Below are positions 18,701 to 26,370 of a stretch of DNA of 64,000 nt, in pieces (position 1 is the first letter of the stretch; the number at the start of each line of letters is the position of its first letter). A program made the position numbers and the translations under genes. The notes beneath the pieces were generated by a model that ran no database searches, was not told the DNA's origin, and saw nothing but the letters and a program-made list of their open reading frames with translations. The stretch is from Cydia pomonella (Eukaryota > Arthropoda > Insecta > Lepidoptera > Tortricidae). The DNA lies in NCBI RefSeq assembly GCF_033807575.1, contig NC_084721.1, forward strand, positions 4,216,001 to 4,280,000. Reading direction: 5' to 3'.

Positions 18701-19701
18701 TTGACATTTTGCCGCCTGCGGTTACAAATACTAGCAACCTAAGCTGTATGAGATGAGAAACAAAAAGTTGTAAAAGATATCACAATGCATTAGCTATAGC
18801 AGATTTACGATTTCTATGTTATCTGATAGTTCTAATGCAATGATAAGATATTAAGTTAATAGATAAGGCTACAATAACTTATATAATGCTTTTTAGAGCT
18901 GCAAAGCCTGCAATGGGTTCCAAATGAAAAAAAAAGAATGTTCCAATGATGAGGTACAATGGATATGTGTATGATACAGTGCCACCCAAAACTCACCAAG
19001 ATGGAACGGAAGTTCTGTATGGTACAAAAAGAAAAACAATAATAAGTACATATATTATTAATAATTAAGTTCACCATTGAAAATAAGGATAATATTCACA
19101 TTGAATTAATTACTAGTATTTTAATATACATAATATTGCAGTTAGGTAGGTTAGGTAAATTGTGATATTACCTCTTTGGCGAAGGTTATTTTCTGCTTGG
19201 ATAAAGTTGTCATACAATATAAAATAGACATGGCTGAAGTTGGCCTCAAAGTATGTTTTGGCTTCATCCGCGTCGATGTGCTCTGAAATACAGGAAGATC
19301 ATCACTCACTACACTTGTCCTTGCTCCAAATATCAGCCAAATTTCACTTGTAACACTTAGGGGGTGATAGCTCATAGTAAACCGTGAAATTACATAAAAT
19401 CATACGAAAAAAGAGAGTTTATTTGCACGGCAAACACAAGTAAGCCGAGGCGCACCAATTACAGTTATTTCCCACTAATTAGCATGTTCAACGGAATGTA
19501 GCATCAATCACTAATAGAGATATTCTAGCCACTCTAACACCCTAATAACAACACTATCAACCTAACCACACTCGATTATCACCCGAAAACCTCACCTAAA
19601 ACAATTTTTAAGTGTTTTAGTCGGGTTGCAGAATCCTTTTTAGAATCTTGTATTTTGACTGTTGATTTCTTAACATCTTGGTGAGATTTCTTGGTAAACA
19701 T
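6502..19701 (-). CDS. RALGAPA1: Ral GTPase-activating protein subunit alpha, N-terminal 909 codons (15 exons)
   Basis: Subunit alpha pairs with the beta subunit to form the complex that switches off RalA/RalB. It acts downstream of Akt in cytoplasm and on membranes. The exons are, 5' to 3', 19701-19596, 19282-19172, 15773-15602, 15104-14533, 13742-13449, 12325-12147, 10855-10718, 10525-10344, 9922-9840, 9690-9539, 8525-8330, 7857-7738, 7179-7075, 6966-6865 and 6716-6502. Every junction has GT-AG borders, phases agree, and the sum is 2,727 bases. Family blocks occur in order: MFTKKSHQDVKKST, FSHVYFILYDNF, RQAFLLPFAHA, CKRVLNIYRYMV, LFQTLIVTWIKANLN, METLTRVLARHVYSLDLS, DVAAVMWRRMLAALGDPN. They match vertebrate RALGAPA1/2 collinearly. 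The Rap/Ran-GAP catalytic domain lies in the C-terminal half (family length about 2,000 residues) and is not in the window, so the gene is cut by the left edge. Confidence 0.95.
6865..6966 (-). CDS. RALGAPA1: RalGAP-alpha exon 14
   Basis: 102 bases; acceptor tgtgatag and strong donor GTCG|gtaaga. The product starts ESRSPSPAPSSG and ends IDLASDGGNV. It corresponds to the GSRSQTPSPS...DLQLDEKL region of vertebrates. The open frame continues past the donor but without homology. Confidence 0.86.
7075..7179 (-). CDS. RALGAPA1: RalGAP-alpha exon 13
   Basis: 105 bases between acceptor tttatgtag and donor CAGTG|gtaagt. The product runs AEETKEPTSNNKPRRWYSLD and then LRHSSQHEERDSAS. The Ser/Arg-rich RRWYSLDSLRHSS looks like a basophilic kinase site cluster, fitting an Akt-regulated family (inference). 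Phase joins exon 12 to exon 14. Confidence 0.82.
7339..7525. mobile_element. 187-bp foldback MITE in RalGAP-alpha intron 12
   Basis: The ends tccacacagagcgagc and gcttctcgttctgtgtgga are inverted, and the pairing continues through 'tctcgcgcggcaaa' / 'tttgccgcgcgaga' and 'gtgcctcggccgaggcagcg' / 'cgctgcctcgaccgaggcac'. Nearly the whole element can fold into one hairpin. It is GC-rich compared with the intron. Confidence 0.8.
7599..7643. repeat. short palindrome in RalGAP-alpha intron 12
   Basis: The arms actacccgttcctttctaa and ttagaaagacgggtagt pair with two unpaired bases around a 9-base loop. It is probably a foldback element fragment. Confidence 0.6.
7738..7857 (-). CDS. RALGAPA1: RalGAP-alpha exon 12, with tandem donors
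   Basis: Acceptor ttatttgtag; the product starts GKSPKLSAGATRRAEAG and ends RSDPHLHKHAPTHTHT. Sequence conservation is low, as expected for the family's linker region, but phase matches exons 11 and 13. The donor CACAG|gtacac at 7737 is repeated 18 bases downstream at 7719, so use of the distal site would add six residues in frame (GTHYTT). Confidence 0.85.
8059..8161. mobile_element. palindromic MITE, family C
   Basis: The ends 'gtgatgtaatcaagcttttc' and 'gaaaagctctctattatatcac' are inverted around a core with aacTcagcaagcttcg. Copies lie at 42650-42750 and 45806-45901. The flank at 7945-8045 (ctcgtcgactgtaatggttg...) is also shared with those copies, so all three may be parts of one larger non-autonomous element. 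Confidence 0.7.
8330..8525 (-). CDS. RALGAPA1: RalGAP-alpha exon 11 with GC-rich linker
   Basis: The first third, KTMETLTRVLARHVYSLDLS, is almost identical to the vertebrate block. The remainder is a GC-rich, low-complexity linker of Arg/Gly/Asp repeats (RDGRDGREGRG), then Ala/Pro and Pro/Gln runs. It replaces the Lys-rich linker of vertebrates and its composition contrasts sharply with the AT-rich flanks. Acceptor ttgtttcag; donor GCTTG|gtaatg. Confidence 0.94.
9539..9690 (-). CDS. RALGAPA1: RalGAP-alpha exon 10
   Basis: The T-run acceptor (ttttttttcag) leads into GGFLAPALFQTLIVTWIKAN and ends LTHWEELITEWA at donor GGGCG|gtatgt. LFQTLIVAWIKANLN and L-YWEELATEW of the vertebrate protein are nearly identical. 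152 bases, ending in phase 0. Confidence 0.95.
9840..9922 (-). CDS. RALGAPA1: RalGAP-alpha exon 9
   Basis: This 83-base exon codes EQLLLVLLQITSLVLTKVP and then PKRKQESL. It matches EQMLLVLLRVTESVLKMP. Acceptor gttgttgttgcag; donor GCTAG|gtgaga. The exon is short, but frame, phase and homology agree. Confidence 0.94.
10097..10343 (-). repeat. decayed tandem copies of the exon 8 end plus donor
   Basis: Downstream of exon 8, 10206-10285 repeats its end: ATCGCTACATGGTC and ...ATGGACGCCGG.ACGTG|GTCAGT, including the donor and the following 'ccagaa(t/c)gttcc...tacattttatcattcg' intron start. A shorter third copy lies at 10097-10135 with the donor changed to GTCATG. Spacings are 138 and 109 bases. 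Copy 2 has an extra internal segment with CCACCACC-like sequence. These copies are much more diverged than the other two arrays. Confidence 0.8.
10344..10525 (-). CDS. RALGAPA1: RalGAP-alpha exon 8
   Basis: The exon starts NVLQVFMTQAANVFLAS and ends TDTCKRVLNIYRYMVMHVAM DAGS. It corresponds to VLQVFIINSSNIFL and the near-identical CKRVLNIYRYMV block of vertebrates. Acceptor tttttttccag; donor TCGTG|gtcagt, with a C at +3 and so weaker than average. The split Trp codon is completed by exon 9. Confidence 0.95.
10718..10855 (-). CDS. RALGAPA1: RalGAP-alpha exon 7
   Basis: Acceptor tgttcggcag and donor CTTCAA|gtaagtac bound 138 bases (46 codons, phase 0 at both ends). The product runs VSEIPPFLLENTYEPNEP to VMVRAGLQ. 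Homology is limited to the P-F-(L/M)-(Q/E) start and the final RAG-Q next to exon 8, but both splice sites are strong and the phases fit. Confidence 0.9.
11141..12254 (-). repeat. 8-copy 143-bp tandem array of a RalGAP-alpha exon end plus donor
   Basis: Donor-proximal exon ends start at 11147, 11290, 11433, 11576, 11719, 11862, 12005 and 12147. Each extra unit has 108 bases of exon 6 (36 codons, from GTCGAC to AAC|gtgagt) and a 35-base linker starting with the donor and ending ctataag. The 108-base block begins and ends in phase 0 and is preceded by AG, so each copy could form an in-frame cassette exon, although the 35-base linker alone is too short for an intron. The copy at 11147 has several substitutions near its donor, while the inner copies look identical. 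The linker resembles the native intron start at the left end. One T is missing from the linker next to exon 6. Confidence 0.95.
12147..12325 (-). CDS. RALGAPA1: RalGAP-alpha exon 6 (parent of the 143-bp array)
   Basis: Acceptor aataaatcag and donor ATGAAC|gtgagt bound 179 bases. The exon codes CPAEELCSSAVVRDVLCGWS, then EVLRQAFLLPFAHAGAARRV and YKDWIQMN. It matches vertebrate EIFRQAFLLP---AAAMRKVVKVYQEWIQ, one of the best conserved blocks. It is the only array copy joined to the true acceptor, and it ends in phase 0. Confidence 0.95.
12783..13330 (-). mobile_element. 5'-truncated LINE 3' end in RalGAP-alpha intron 5
   Basis: A minus-strand open frame codes VYVAGPGIYNKLPDNIKN and ends near 13084. 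The W/Y-N-LP-xI motif is typical of the last residues of Jockey/CR1-type reverse transcriptases. A long AT-rich 3' UTR follows, and the element closes with a short-period (gaatat)n tail at about 12785-12805. Only the extreme C-terminus survives. Confidence 0.7.
13449..13742 (-). CDS. RALGAPA1: RalGAP-alpha exon 5
   Basis: The exon starts LPVQHNILDDDYVLCRVILI and continues KWVANYAHFLKK, corresponding to the family's ARVIVIRWLVSFWLEP segment. A low-complexity Ser/Thr/Pro-rich tail (about 60 residues) follows, to SLEP. Acceptor aatttcag and donor CCAG|gtttgt; 294 bases. The donor is weaker than its neighbours. The split glycine codon continues in exon 6. Confidence 0.93.
13788..14067 (-). repeat. 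dispersed repeat D, reverse copy
   Basis: This is the reverse complement of the unit at 16331-16657, from 'tgatggtaagcagtctccg' to 'cccatacctctct'. It lies in RalGAP-alpha intron 4. Confidence 0.7.
14085..14400 (+). repeat. dispersed repeat E
   Basis: Sequence containing 'aaaaaaggtaaac', 'ttgacgtgt', a long AT-rich middle, then 'taccttctttctaatg' and 'actatagtt' recurs at 28255-28490 in the same order. It occupies most of RalGAP-alpha intron 4 together with repeat D. Family not identified. Confidence 0.5.
14533..15104 (-). CDS. RALGAPA1: RalGAP-alpha exon 4
   Basis: This is the largest exon (572 bases), bounded by acceptor catccag and donor TTTAG|gtatgta. It opens YFLLWYQALGDNAP, matching LFLLWLQALQNN of the family, and ends ERFKMYYLPVICPQYNSKNS, matching FKKYYLP-IFP--KENSLY. 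The middle (about residues 30-120 of the exon) is a divergent, serine/proline-rich stretch longer than in vertebrates. It begins with one base completing the split arginine codon. Confidence 0.95.
15602..15773 (-). CDS. RALGAPA1: RalGAP-alpha exon 3
   Basis: The 172-base exon lies between acceptor ctattttag and donor ATAAG|gtaaaac. It codes VHKAGREELEGALSLLEKVL and ends HSGNSQKLRAESIR. Vertebrate RALGAPA1 has HKSQREELDAI and LLHTGNSLKIR at the same place, so the assignment is secure. The last arginine codon is split with exon 4. Confidence 0.94.
15915..16016. mobile_element. palindromic MITE, family A
   Basis: The ends tacgatacaagtgc and gcacttgtatcgta are inverted, and the inner arms 'aaattcgcaacgagtg' / 'cactcattgcgaattt' also pair. 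Related copies occur at 21707-21825 and 28654-28772. The element is about 100 bp and has no open frame. Confidence 0.75.
16331..16657 (+). repeat. dispersed repeat D, near-full copy (retroposon end)
   Basis: It starts 'gagaggtatgggcattgtga' and ends 'cgtatgcttgtttgccaccg' then A-rich. Related copies are at 13788-14067 (reverse), 51598-51930, and as 3' ends only at 34566-34640, 35671-35750 and 63280-63403. Constant 3' ends with variable 5' truncation and an A-rich tail indicate spread by retrotransposition, as a SINE or a LINE 3' end. Confidence 0.7.
16805..16925. mobile_element. palindromic MITE (gggaccttattgtcgatggc ends)
   Basis: The terminal inverted repeats gggaccttattgtcgatggc and gccatcgacaataaggtccc are perfect over at least 20 bases and enclose a GC-rich core (ccgcactgcgtcgcgcgg). 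The element is 121 bp, lacks coding capacity, and lies in RalGAP-alpha intron 2. Confidence 0.75.
17395..17535. repeat. inverted repeat with AT-rich arms
   Basis: The arms 'aaatgtcatatacaa' near 17465 and 'ttgtatatgacattt' near 17515 face each other around a 35-base spacer. A TA-repeat run (atatatatat) precedes it. It is probably a degraded foldback element in RalGAP-alpha intron 2. Confidence 0.45.
18023..18219. mobile_element. pogo/Tigger-like MITE
   Basis: The inverted ends start CAGTGTAA and continue with (a/t)cyccatata-CGACACTC-like sequence, flanked by TA on both sides (18021-18022 and 18220-18221). Ends of the CAGTG-AA type with a TA target are typical of pogo-like Tc1/mariner elements. 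At 197 bp it carries no transposase. It lies in RalGAP-alpha intron 2. Confidence 0.65.
18594..18722. mobile_element. inverted-repeat MITE in RalGAP-alpha intron 2
   Basis: The left arm gcagccggcaaaacatcc...ttgccataaaggcg pairs with the right arm cgtccttatggcaagtga...ttttgccgcctgc around an A-rich centre. The whole is about 130 bp with no coding capacity. Confidence 0.6.
19172..19282 (-). CDS. RALGAPA1: RalGAP-alpha exon 2
   Basis: Acceptor gtatttcag and donor AAAGAG|gtaat bound 111 bases coding EHIDADEAKTYFEANFSHVY and onward. FSHVYFILYDNF corresponds to FSHIYYVFFENF of the vertebrate protein. The next intron is the longest seen in this gene here (about 3.4 kb) and holds several transposons. 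Confidence 0.93.
19596..19701 (-). CDS. RALGAPA1: RalGAP-alpha exon 1 (start codon)
   Basis: The ATG at 19701-19699 opens MFTKKSHQDVKKSTVKIQD, which matches the family's conserved N-terminus (MF-KK--DVKKS). The exon ends with donor TTTTAG|gtgagg, leaving one base that joins AG of exon 2 to give Glu. The start is fixed by this homology. The AT-rich sequence upstream (19702-20030) would hold the 5' UTR and promoter; I see no clear TATA or initiator. Confidence 0.93.
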
Positions 19702-20440
19702 CTCGATGTATGTATTACACGATCATAACGAATATTTCCTTCATCCTTACAATGAGAAATTTCGCTTTTCACATTGTTTTCTTGAGAGTTTTCACTCCCA
19801 TTTTGACATAAGAGAAACGAAACCTCAAGCAAGTTGACGTAAACACTACATTTGTTTTTCTAAAATCCTGGCAACGGTATTTATCTATACTGCCACTGCG
19901 TTTGTTAACTACGTAGAGTGTATATTTTTTTACTAAATGTAAACCATCAAAGAAACAGATTAAATAAATGCTTAAGTAATGTAATAAATAAAATAGTTCA
20001 TACATTTTTACCACAATAATATTTATTTTGCAGCGTTAAATATCTGCAAGAATGTCATTGAATAGCTGCCTTTATAGCGGGTTGCAACACTGGCGCGAAA
20101 ATCTAATTTGATTTAAATTCATGAACAGACAAACTTACAGCATAATCTTGCGAGTTCGCGGTTGGTTCGCGGATACAATAGTATCATTATTTTGATCCAA
20201 TTTTATATTTACCATGGTATTAGCATTAAATTACAATATAGCTGTGTTATGTAAGTTATTCTTATATGCTACATCGAATCGAAAGCATAAACAGGAAAAC
20301 CTAATAAATATACTGAAAGATTTTATCTCATTTCTCCATATTTATTATACCTATAGAAAGGTTGGTAAATCTTACTTCCTAATGGCTTGGTTCAGTATTA
20401 GCAACTAAATGGATAGAAATAAAATAATGACTCCAGGCAG
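19702..20440. other. upstream region of RalGAP-alpha
   Basis: Expected to contain the 5' UTR and promoter of the minus-strand gene. It is AT-rich, and no CpG-rich stretch, TATA box or clear initiator was seen. The short open frames here lack domain features. Confidence 0.4.
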
Positions 20441-21700
20441 AATAATAGGTTTCTTATCTATTTACTGTATTTATTACTAATTGCTCACTAGATGGCGCTG
20501 TTCCATGTACTAAAAATCCTGCATCGCGCTATTAAGATTTTTCTGTGGAGAATGACCTAAGAGTCCCAAGACTCATATATATTTTTCACGTCAGCAGCTA
20601 GAACAAGGGTAATTTGCTGCTTAAAAACAGTGAGCAAAATCGCATTTTGCTCACCGAGTGAGACAAAATAACATTCAAGTGACCTTTGGATTCGAATTAG
20701 CAAAAAGAAAGAGACAAAAAAGTGCATACGTAATTCAACGGTATATTGACGGTTTATAATAGACCCCCGAAATAAGTCCGACTGCATCGTTCCAAAACAC
20801 CCTACGAGTCTTCATTCGTAATAATTAATTAATGAAATAAAAGTTAAAAATTTAATAAAAACACCATATTTTACGTATTTTATTATACAATCAAAACAAT
20901 GAACTTATACAAATTTACGCAATTGTTACGCAGTAAATAATTCTACTTAACTACTTTTAACGATCTCTACTATAGTTGACAAATAGTAGTATCCGCAATT
21001 CGGACCGGATCTTAGTGTTTTTTTTTTTTACAAAAAAAAAGTGATCGATTGAACTGTCAATTGATGTTCGTTTATTCATTATTTTCGTATTATTTTATTG
21101 AAATTTCTTTCGTTTTGTTTTATTACGGTAATTAATTATTAGAATACCTTATAGAATAGTTAATTGTTAGAATACCTTCAGAAAACATGAGTGAAATAAT
21201 GATCCGTCCGTCTGGATTACATTTTTTCAGGTTGTATTTTTTGATGGCTGACTGACGTGAAAAATTTTGTGTACTACACGAGATCAAAGTTATTTACATC
21301 TCGTGCGCTTTTAAGTCCCTTACTACGCTCAAGATTCTAAATTAGATTCACTCGCTACGCTCGTGAATCTATTATAGAATCTTTCGCTTGCACGGGACTC
21401 AAAACAAGCACTCGAAGAAATATCAAACTTTGCTCTCTTGTTGTACAAATAACTATTGTTTAGTATACAAGTCGTACTCTAGATGGCGTCGCTCCGTAAA
21501 ATGAAAAGTTGAAAACACTGAATCTGAATCGCGCTATCAAAATTTGTCTTGAGATAATGACACCCTAACAAGGTCAAATGTTCCTGACACAATCTATATG
21601 TCCCATTGGACGTCTGAATGGTACAAGTGAAAGTATATTGGAACGCGAAATAGTCTCCGCGTCGTGCAAATCCTATCGTTACGATCAGGCAAAACTAATA
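20441..21700. other. repeat-derived AT-rich region without genes
   Basis: Two stretches near 20490 and 21480 share 'ctagatggcg' and 'aatcgcgctat(c/t)aa' and look like two decayed copies of one repeat. 21275-21450 is a foldback element: 'acacgagatcaaagttattt' faces 'aaatatcaaactttgctctc', with the inner palindrome 'agattcactcgctacgctcgtgaatct'. No exon was seen. Confidence 0.45.
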
Positions 21701-21706
21701 GTACAT

Positions 21707-21825
21707 TACGATACAAGTGCGAAAAATAGGAAATTCGAAACGAGTGGCGATAAATTAAAACACGACCGAAGGGAGTGTTTTAAATCGACACGAGTTGCGA
21801 ATTACCTATTCGCACATGTATCGTA
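21707..21825. mobile_element. palindromic MITE, family A
   Basis: Ends tacgatacaagtgcgaaaaa and ttcgcacatgtatcgta, with inner arms aaattcgaaacgagtgg / cacgagttgcgaattac. It is directly followed by the family B palindrome. Confidence 0.75.
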
Positions 21826-21831
21826 CAACGT

Positions 21832-21928
21832 TTTACAGTACATATGGCCCTTTAAATGTTCGACACAGTAACGTAATATGCTACTTCTCGCACTAGTGCT
21901 ATAAAGTAGCCCCATATGTACTGTAAAT
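21832..21928. mobile_element. palindromic MITE, family B
   Basis: Ends tttacagtacatatgg and ccatatgtactgtaaa are perfectly inverted. The core holds 'gcactagtgc'. Two further copies flank the family A copy at 28.6-28.8 kb. Confidence 0.75.
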
Positions 21929-21954
21929 TTAGTTTATAGGCGTATTGTGAATAT

Positions 21955-22400
21955 AGAGAAATATAGGTAAAGAAAGAGCGGTAATTCCATACATCATTTT
22001 TCTTATCAGAACGTGAGACATTTCGTAGTTGACATCTAGCGGAATTTATCACTACTGCTAGTTGACAATAGATGTCGCAATGCAACGAATGAAAACTAAT
22101 GCTCAACAATTTTCAGCGAATATTTTAACCGGATTAATCGGAACTCTATTTTCAACTCCTTTTGCTTGTAATATAAGTTGTAAACTGTTTTGGCAACACA
22201 TTTTACGTGTCGCGACACTTGTGACACTAGTGTCAAGTGGTGTATAAGTGGTGGTTATGATAAATTCATTACTTGACGTTAGATGTCGACTCCGAAATAA
22301 CTCGCGTTTTGGCACAGAATAACTAATATGGTTTTGGTAAGAAAACTGACAACTGGAGTTACTACTTTCTTATTTCAAACAAAGACAGAGAGAATCATAC
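21955..22400. mobile_element. non-autonomous element with long inverted ends
   Basis: The left segment (ggtaaagaaagagcggtaat ... cgtagttgacatctagc) is matched in reverse by the right segment (acgttagatgtcgactccg ... gaaaactgacaactggagtta...ctttcttat). A fragment of the same family lies at 33985-34100. No transposase frame. Confidence 0.55.
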
Positions 22401-22664
22401 TGTCTTTGTCTTACGCTAGTACTAGCAACGAAAACAAAGGGATAGAGAACTTATTAGCGTTCCTGCGGCGGTATTATGGTTCCATTTTTATCACTTGTCA
22501 GTATGTCCGTCACTTTCGCGCTTACATATTTGTTAGAACGTGACAGGCATGGTGACAAATGATAAAGAGCCGACCATCTTAGCCCAGCTGGTTACTACTG
22601 ACTTGACAAGTTATTTTTACCAGACTGTAGATATTGTATATATGTTCGAATCAAATCTTATAAT

Positions 22665-22997
22665 CTTCCTTCCTGGTACCCTCTCCTCCTTTTTCTTCCT
22701 CTCGTTGTCCCGGCATTTTGCCACGGCTCATGAGAGCCTGGGGTCTGCTTGACCACTAATCCCAAGATTTGGCGTAGACGCTAGTTTTTACGAAAGCGAC
22801 TGCCATCTGACTAGGCCTTGTTGGGATTAGTCCAGTTTCCTCATGATGTTTTCCTTCACCGAAAACCGACTGGTAAATATCAAATGATATTTCGTACCAC
22901 GTACATAAGTTCCGAAAAACTCATTGGTACGAGCCGGGGTTTGAACCCGCGACCTCCGGATTGCAAGTCGCCCGCTCTTATCGCTAGGCCACCAAAA
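22665..22997 (-). repeat. tRNA-derived SINE
   Basis: On the minus strand the head reads ggcctagcgataagagcg ... ggaggtcgcgggttcaaacc, with A-box and B-box (GGTTCAAACC) like a tRNA. A body containing 'tcggtgaaggaaaacatca' and 'ggcaaaatgccgggacaacg' follows. Related copies lie at 30683-31110 and 61328-61640. The head does not fold into a clean tRNA and is fused to SINE body, so it is not a tRNA gene. Confidence 0.75.
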
Positions 22998-23514
22998 CAC
23001 TTCTATCTGTTAAAATTTAGAGTATCTACTTCCTTAATTCCGATGACAGTACAATAATATGCCAACATGGAGCTGATCTGACTATGCAGGCGGAACTAAA
23101 ACGGGACTCCTGTACGGAAAAACAACAAAAACATTGAGTTTTAGTTCATCTGAAAGGTGTCGAGAAGAGAAGTACTTGATAGTGCAAATGAGAGGAAGAA
23201 CAGTCAACAATAAAAGGTGTCACTTTTTGACAGTAACTTGTTATTGTTATTATATACTCCCAAGAAACGTTGTACTGATAAAATATCAACTCGTGCGTCA
23301 GCGGTAGTACAGTGTGCATTAGTACCTACTAGAAAGCTGCAGTTGCCAATTTGGTATGGGAAAAGATATCAGTTTTATGTACATACTCCGACCAAGTGAT
23401 AAATAGTTATTTGTGTCCCAAGGGAGGAAAATAGGAAGGCGAGGCGAGGCAAACACGTGGGATGGAATGTCCTTCGATTCCTCCCGTGGTGCGCATATTA
23501 TTTTTCTGCTCGAC

Positions 23515-23590
23515 GGAGCGGAGGCGGAAAGCGGCAACTTCGTTTAGCGCAGCGGGAGCAAAGTTGACGCTTTCCGCCCGGAGGAGGGCA
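23515..23590. repeat. GC-rich foldback repeat
   Basis: 'ggaggcggaaagcggcaactt' faces 'aagttgacgctttccgcccgg' around a 20-base centre. The surrounding 23400-23600 is GC-rich compared with the flanks, but no gene was found. Confidence 0.55.
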
Positions 23591-24042
23591 GAAAATTAAA
23601 TTTACTACTTTGTTCGCACTTATTTTACGCTTCAACCTCATCGTGTGGAGTATTAGTGGTCGGCATACGAGCCCAATTGCAAAGAAAAACCGCAAATCGA
23701 TGTACAGTTTAGCCATTTCGCACTCGCATACTAGAGGTCAAAACAAAATTTTTGACCGGCAAAAAAAAACCTTTTTTTTTGTATGTGAAAATAAAAAAAA
23801 TGCAACCTATCGCCTGTAGTATCGTATGAAAGGGCTTGTTAAGGCGATTCTAAAAATATACCACATCATTTTTCAGCCATTTTTTTTAATTTAAAACGAA
23901 AATAATTTTGAAAACATACAAAGTTTGGGCTCCTCTATATACGATATATTTGTTAATAAAACAAAATATATACCACAAATGATACGTCATATCCTCAATT
24001 TTACCCTAAGAAAGCAATTTTGAAAATAATTTCATTTAGTTT

Positions 24043-24350
24043 TTAGGGTTCCGTACCCAAAGGGTCAAAGGGTCAAACGGAACCCTATTACTGAGACTTC
24101 GCTGTCCGTCCGTCCGTCCTTCCGTCCGTCTGTCACCAGGCTGTATCTCATGAACCGTGATAGTTAGCCAATTGAAATTTCTACAGATTATGTATTTCTG
24201 TTGCCGCTATAACAACAAATACTAAAAACAGAATAAAATAAATATTTAAGGGGGGCTCCCATACAACAAACATATTATTTGCCATTTTTATAAATAATGG
24301 TACGGAACCCTTCGTGCGCGAGTCCGACTCGCACTTGGCCGGTTTTTATT
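24043..24350 (+). repeat. dispersed repeat G (agggttccgta family)
   Basis: It starts ttagggttccgtaccc, runs through (gtcc)n-like 'tccgtccgtccgtcc', and ends 'cgagtccgactcgcacttgg'. Parts recur at 27353-27615, 27700-27985 and 41905-42495, and as a scrap at 61250-61275. This very abundant moth repeat behaves like a SINE or MITE; its class is uncertain. Confidence 0.6.
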
Positions 24351-26247
24351 TTTATTTTTCAATATTACAAAGTGACACAGTTCTACTTCACTACCTATTT
24401 TACGAGACTTATGGAACAGGTTCACGGAGAAAAGGAAAGATAAAGATAGTTTATTATTCAAGTAGTCATATTACAGTGCGCTTATGAACGTCAAATAAAG
24501 CTACACCCTGACCCGAGAAGATTTAAATCCCCCCTCAATTGAAGGAGGGTATCCCCATAAGGACCGGCAAGAAACTCGGCGGGACACATCTTTTCAAAAC
24601 ATTACATCGTATAATTAACATGTATTAAATAAGAAAAAAAAAATACAAATTAGATTACTATAGAAATCATGCAATTACATACAGTAGCTACTTTTCTTTA
24701 TAGAAATTTGATAAAAAATATATGTCATATCAAATCATACAAATACGGTAGCTCTTTCAGAATTCAAAATTTTCTTTTCAAAATTCGTGAAATTCGTGTG
24801 ATGTAATTAATGGATGATCCGTTTCGAAAATCCACAGGAAAGAGGACCGGGTAAATACCTCCAACATAGTATTAGTAGCCCCAAAACCAATGACGATAAA
24901 ACGCGAAACTGACAAACAGTTAATCAGAAACTTGTTTTTATTTTAATTTGTATTGATGACGTCACTTGGTCATTATCTTCTCCCACAGATCTCTTGCCCA
25001 CTAGAGGGAGCATTACAACTCTAACTCACCAGCACCACACATGGCTATGTTACCCAATGTACTAATTTGACAGTAGTTTCAATCTTTAAGTCAGTCAAAA
25101 TTTTCAAGACCCGGTGTGTTGTATGAGAAGTGTATTAATAATCAAATTATTTTTTCCGTCGATATAACGGAATGAAATAATATTTAAACAAAACCAGGCA
25201 TATTTACAAAAAGGATATGCAGTAAATTTTAAAGACCCTCATATTCATCATACCAAAATTGAAATTCTAACAACAGAGAGATAATGATCTAGGTATCTCT
25301 TAGAAGGTTTCCCTGTACCTACCATCTATCTACATATTATGTAGGATTTCCTCAAAGTGATTCAGTTAAAAATGCTGCATAGTTATGTGTCGATAAGCAG
25401 CATGGTGATACTGCTGGAGACTTAATTGTCTTTGGTTTGGTTTGGTTTTGATTGTGTTTGGTTGTCTGGAAGAGACCGCTTTTTAGGTTACTTGTAGTTG
25501 TTTTCTACTTTGAGGGGTGTATTAAAGAGTATTTGTATTGTGCCTAATTTTATTGTAGGTATTTTATGTACCTACATATGATATGGGCGCGCCCAACTAT
25601 TTTATAACTGGCCTTCAGATGTTTTCCCAAAAAATACAACGTATTTCAATTAAACCAGGTTTGTTGATTCATTTAAAGACAAGTCACATTTCCCGGAAGT
25701 GCTACCTAATTTGAATCTTAAGCCCGAATGCTAAAGTTGAAATTCTATTGGCGCATATGTGATCGATATGATAAATCGTACTATGCCTGAAAAAGGGTTA
25801 AATTGTACAGTTGCTCTGTAGTCACGCCTAGGCAAGCAAAAATTGTGCACGTACTAACGAACTCGCAGACACAAAAAGATAAACAGTAAGCTTATGTTCA
25901 ACAACGAGTGTAATAAAAACAAATGGTATGCGAAAATTAATAAACAAAAAAAGGTCATCTGTGGGTAATTAAATGATTATGGAAATATTTTTTGTGCTCC
26001 TTATGTATGAGTTTAACCTATTTGTAGTTAATAATATCGTTGGGCGCGCTTGAGAGCGCCAGTCTTATAAGAATACAATGCAGAATTTATAGGATGTAAT
26101 CTATGCCCGCCTGCGCTCGCGCAGCATCAGTCAGCCTCATGCCCCGAGAGGCTCACATCGTCTCGAAAACAATTAAATGAATTGACTTTAAACATTTTAA
26201 GGTTATATCGTTCTTAATTACATTGAGCTCTATTAGTTTTAACAGAA
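24351..26247. other. intergenic, decayed repeats only
   Basis: It contains a LINE/SINE tail fragment at 25448-25540 and a repeat at 25800-26010 whose relative lies at 52215-52410 (shared 'aacagtaagcttatgttcaa'-like and 'tttttgtgctccytatgtat' segments). The last 150 bases should include the promoter of the DUF4789-like gene. No open frame of interest. Confidence 0.45.
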
Positions 26248-26370
26248 ATGTGTTCACTTAGTATTAAATTAACGTGCTTTTTGCTGATAGCAAGATCGTG
26301 TGGTCAAAGCATCGATGGTGCCATTGGATTTCCAGAAAAGGAGGAAAATAATCAAATCAAAAATAAAGAG
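26248..26370 (+). CDS. DUF4789-like gene, exon 1 (signal peptide)
   Basis: The ATG at 26248 starts the hydrophobic leader, and the exon ends NNQIKNKE at donor AAAGAG|gtaatt in phase 0. The open frame continues past the donor to 26454 but only into intron sequence. Confidence 0.75.

Noticed and set aside
22925..22995. tRNA gene on the minus strand (similar heads at 33840-33900, 26635-26700, 61570-61640)
   Set aside because: A and B boxes are present, but the acceptor stem does not pair cleanly and each is fused to a SINE body that recurs elsewhere.
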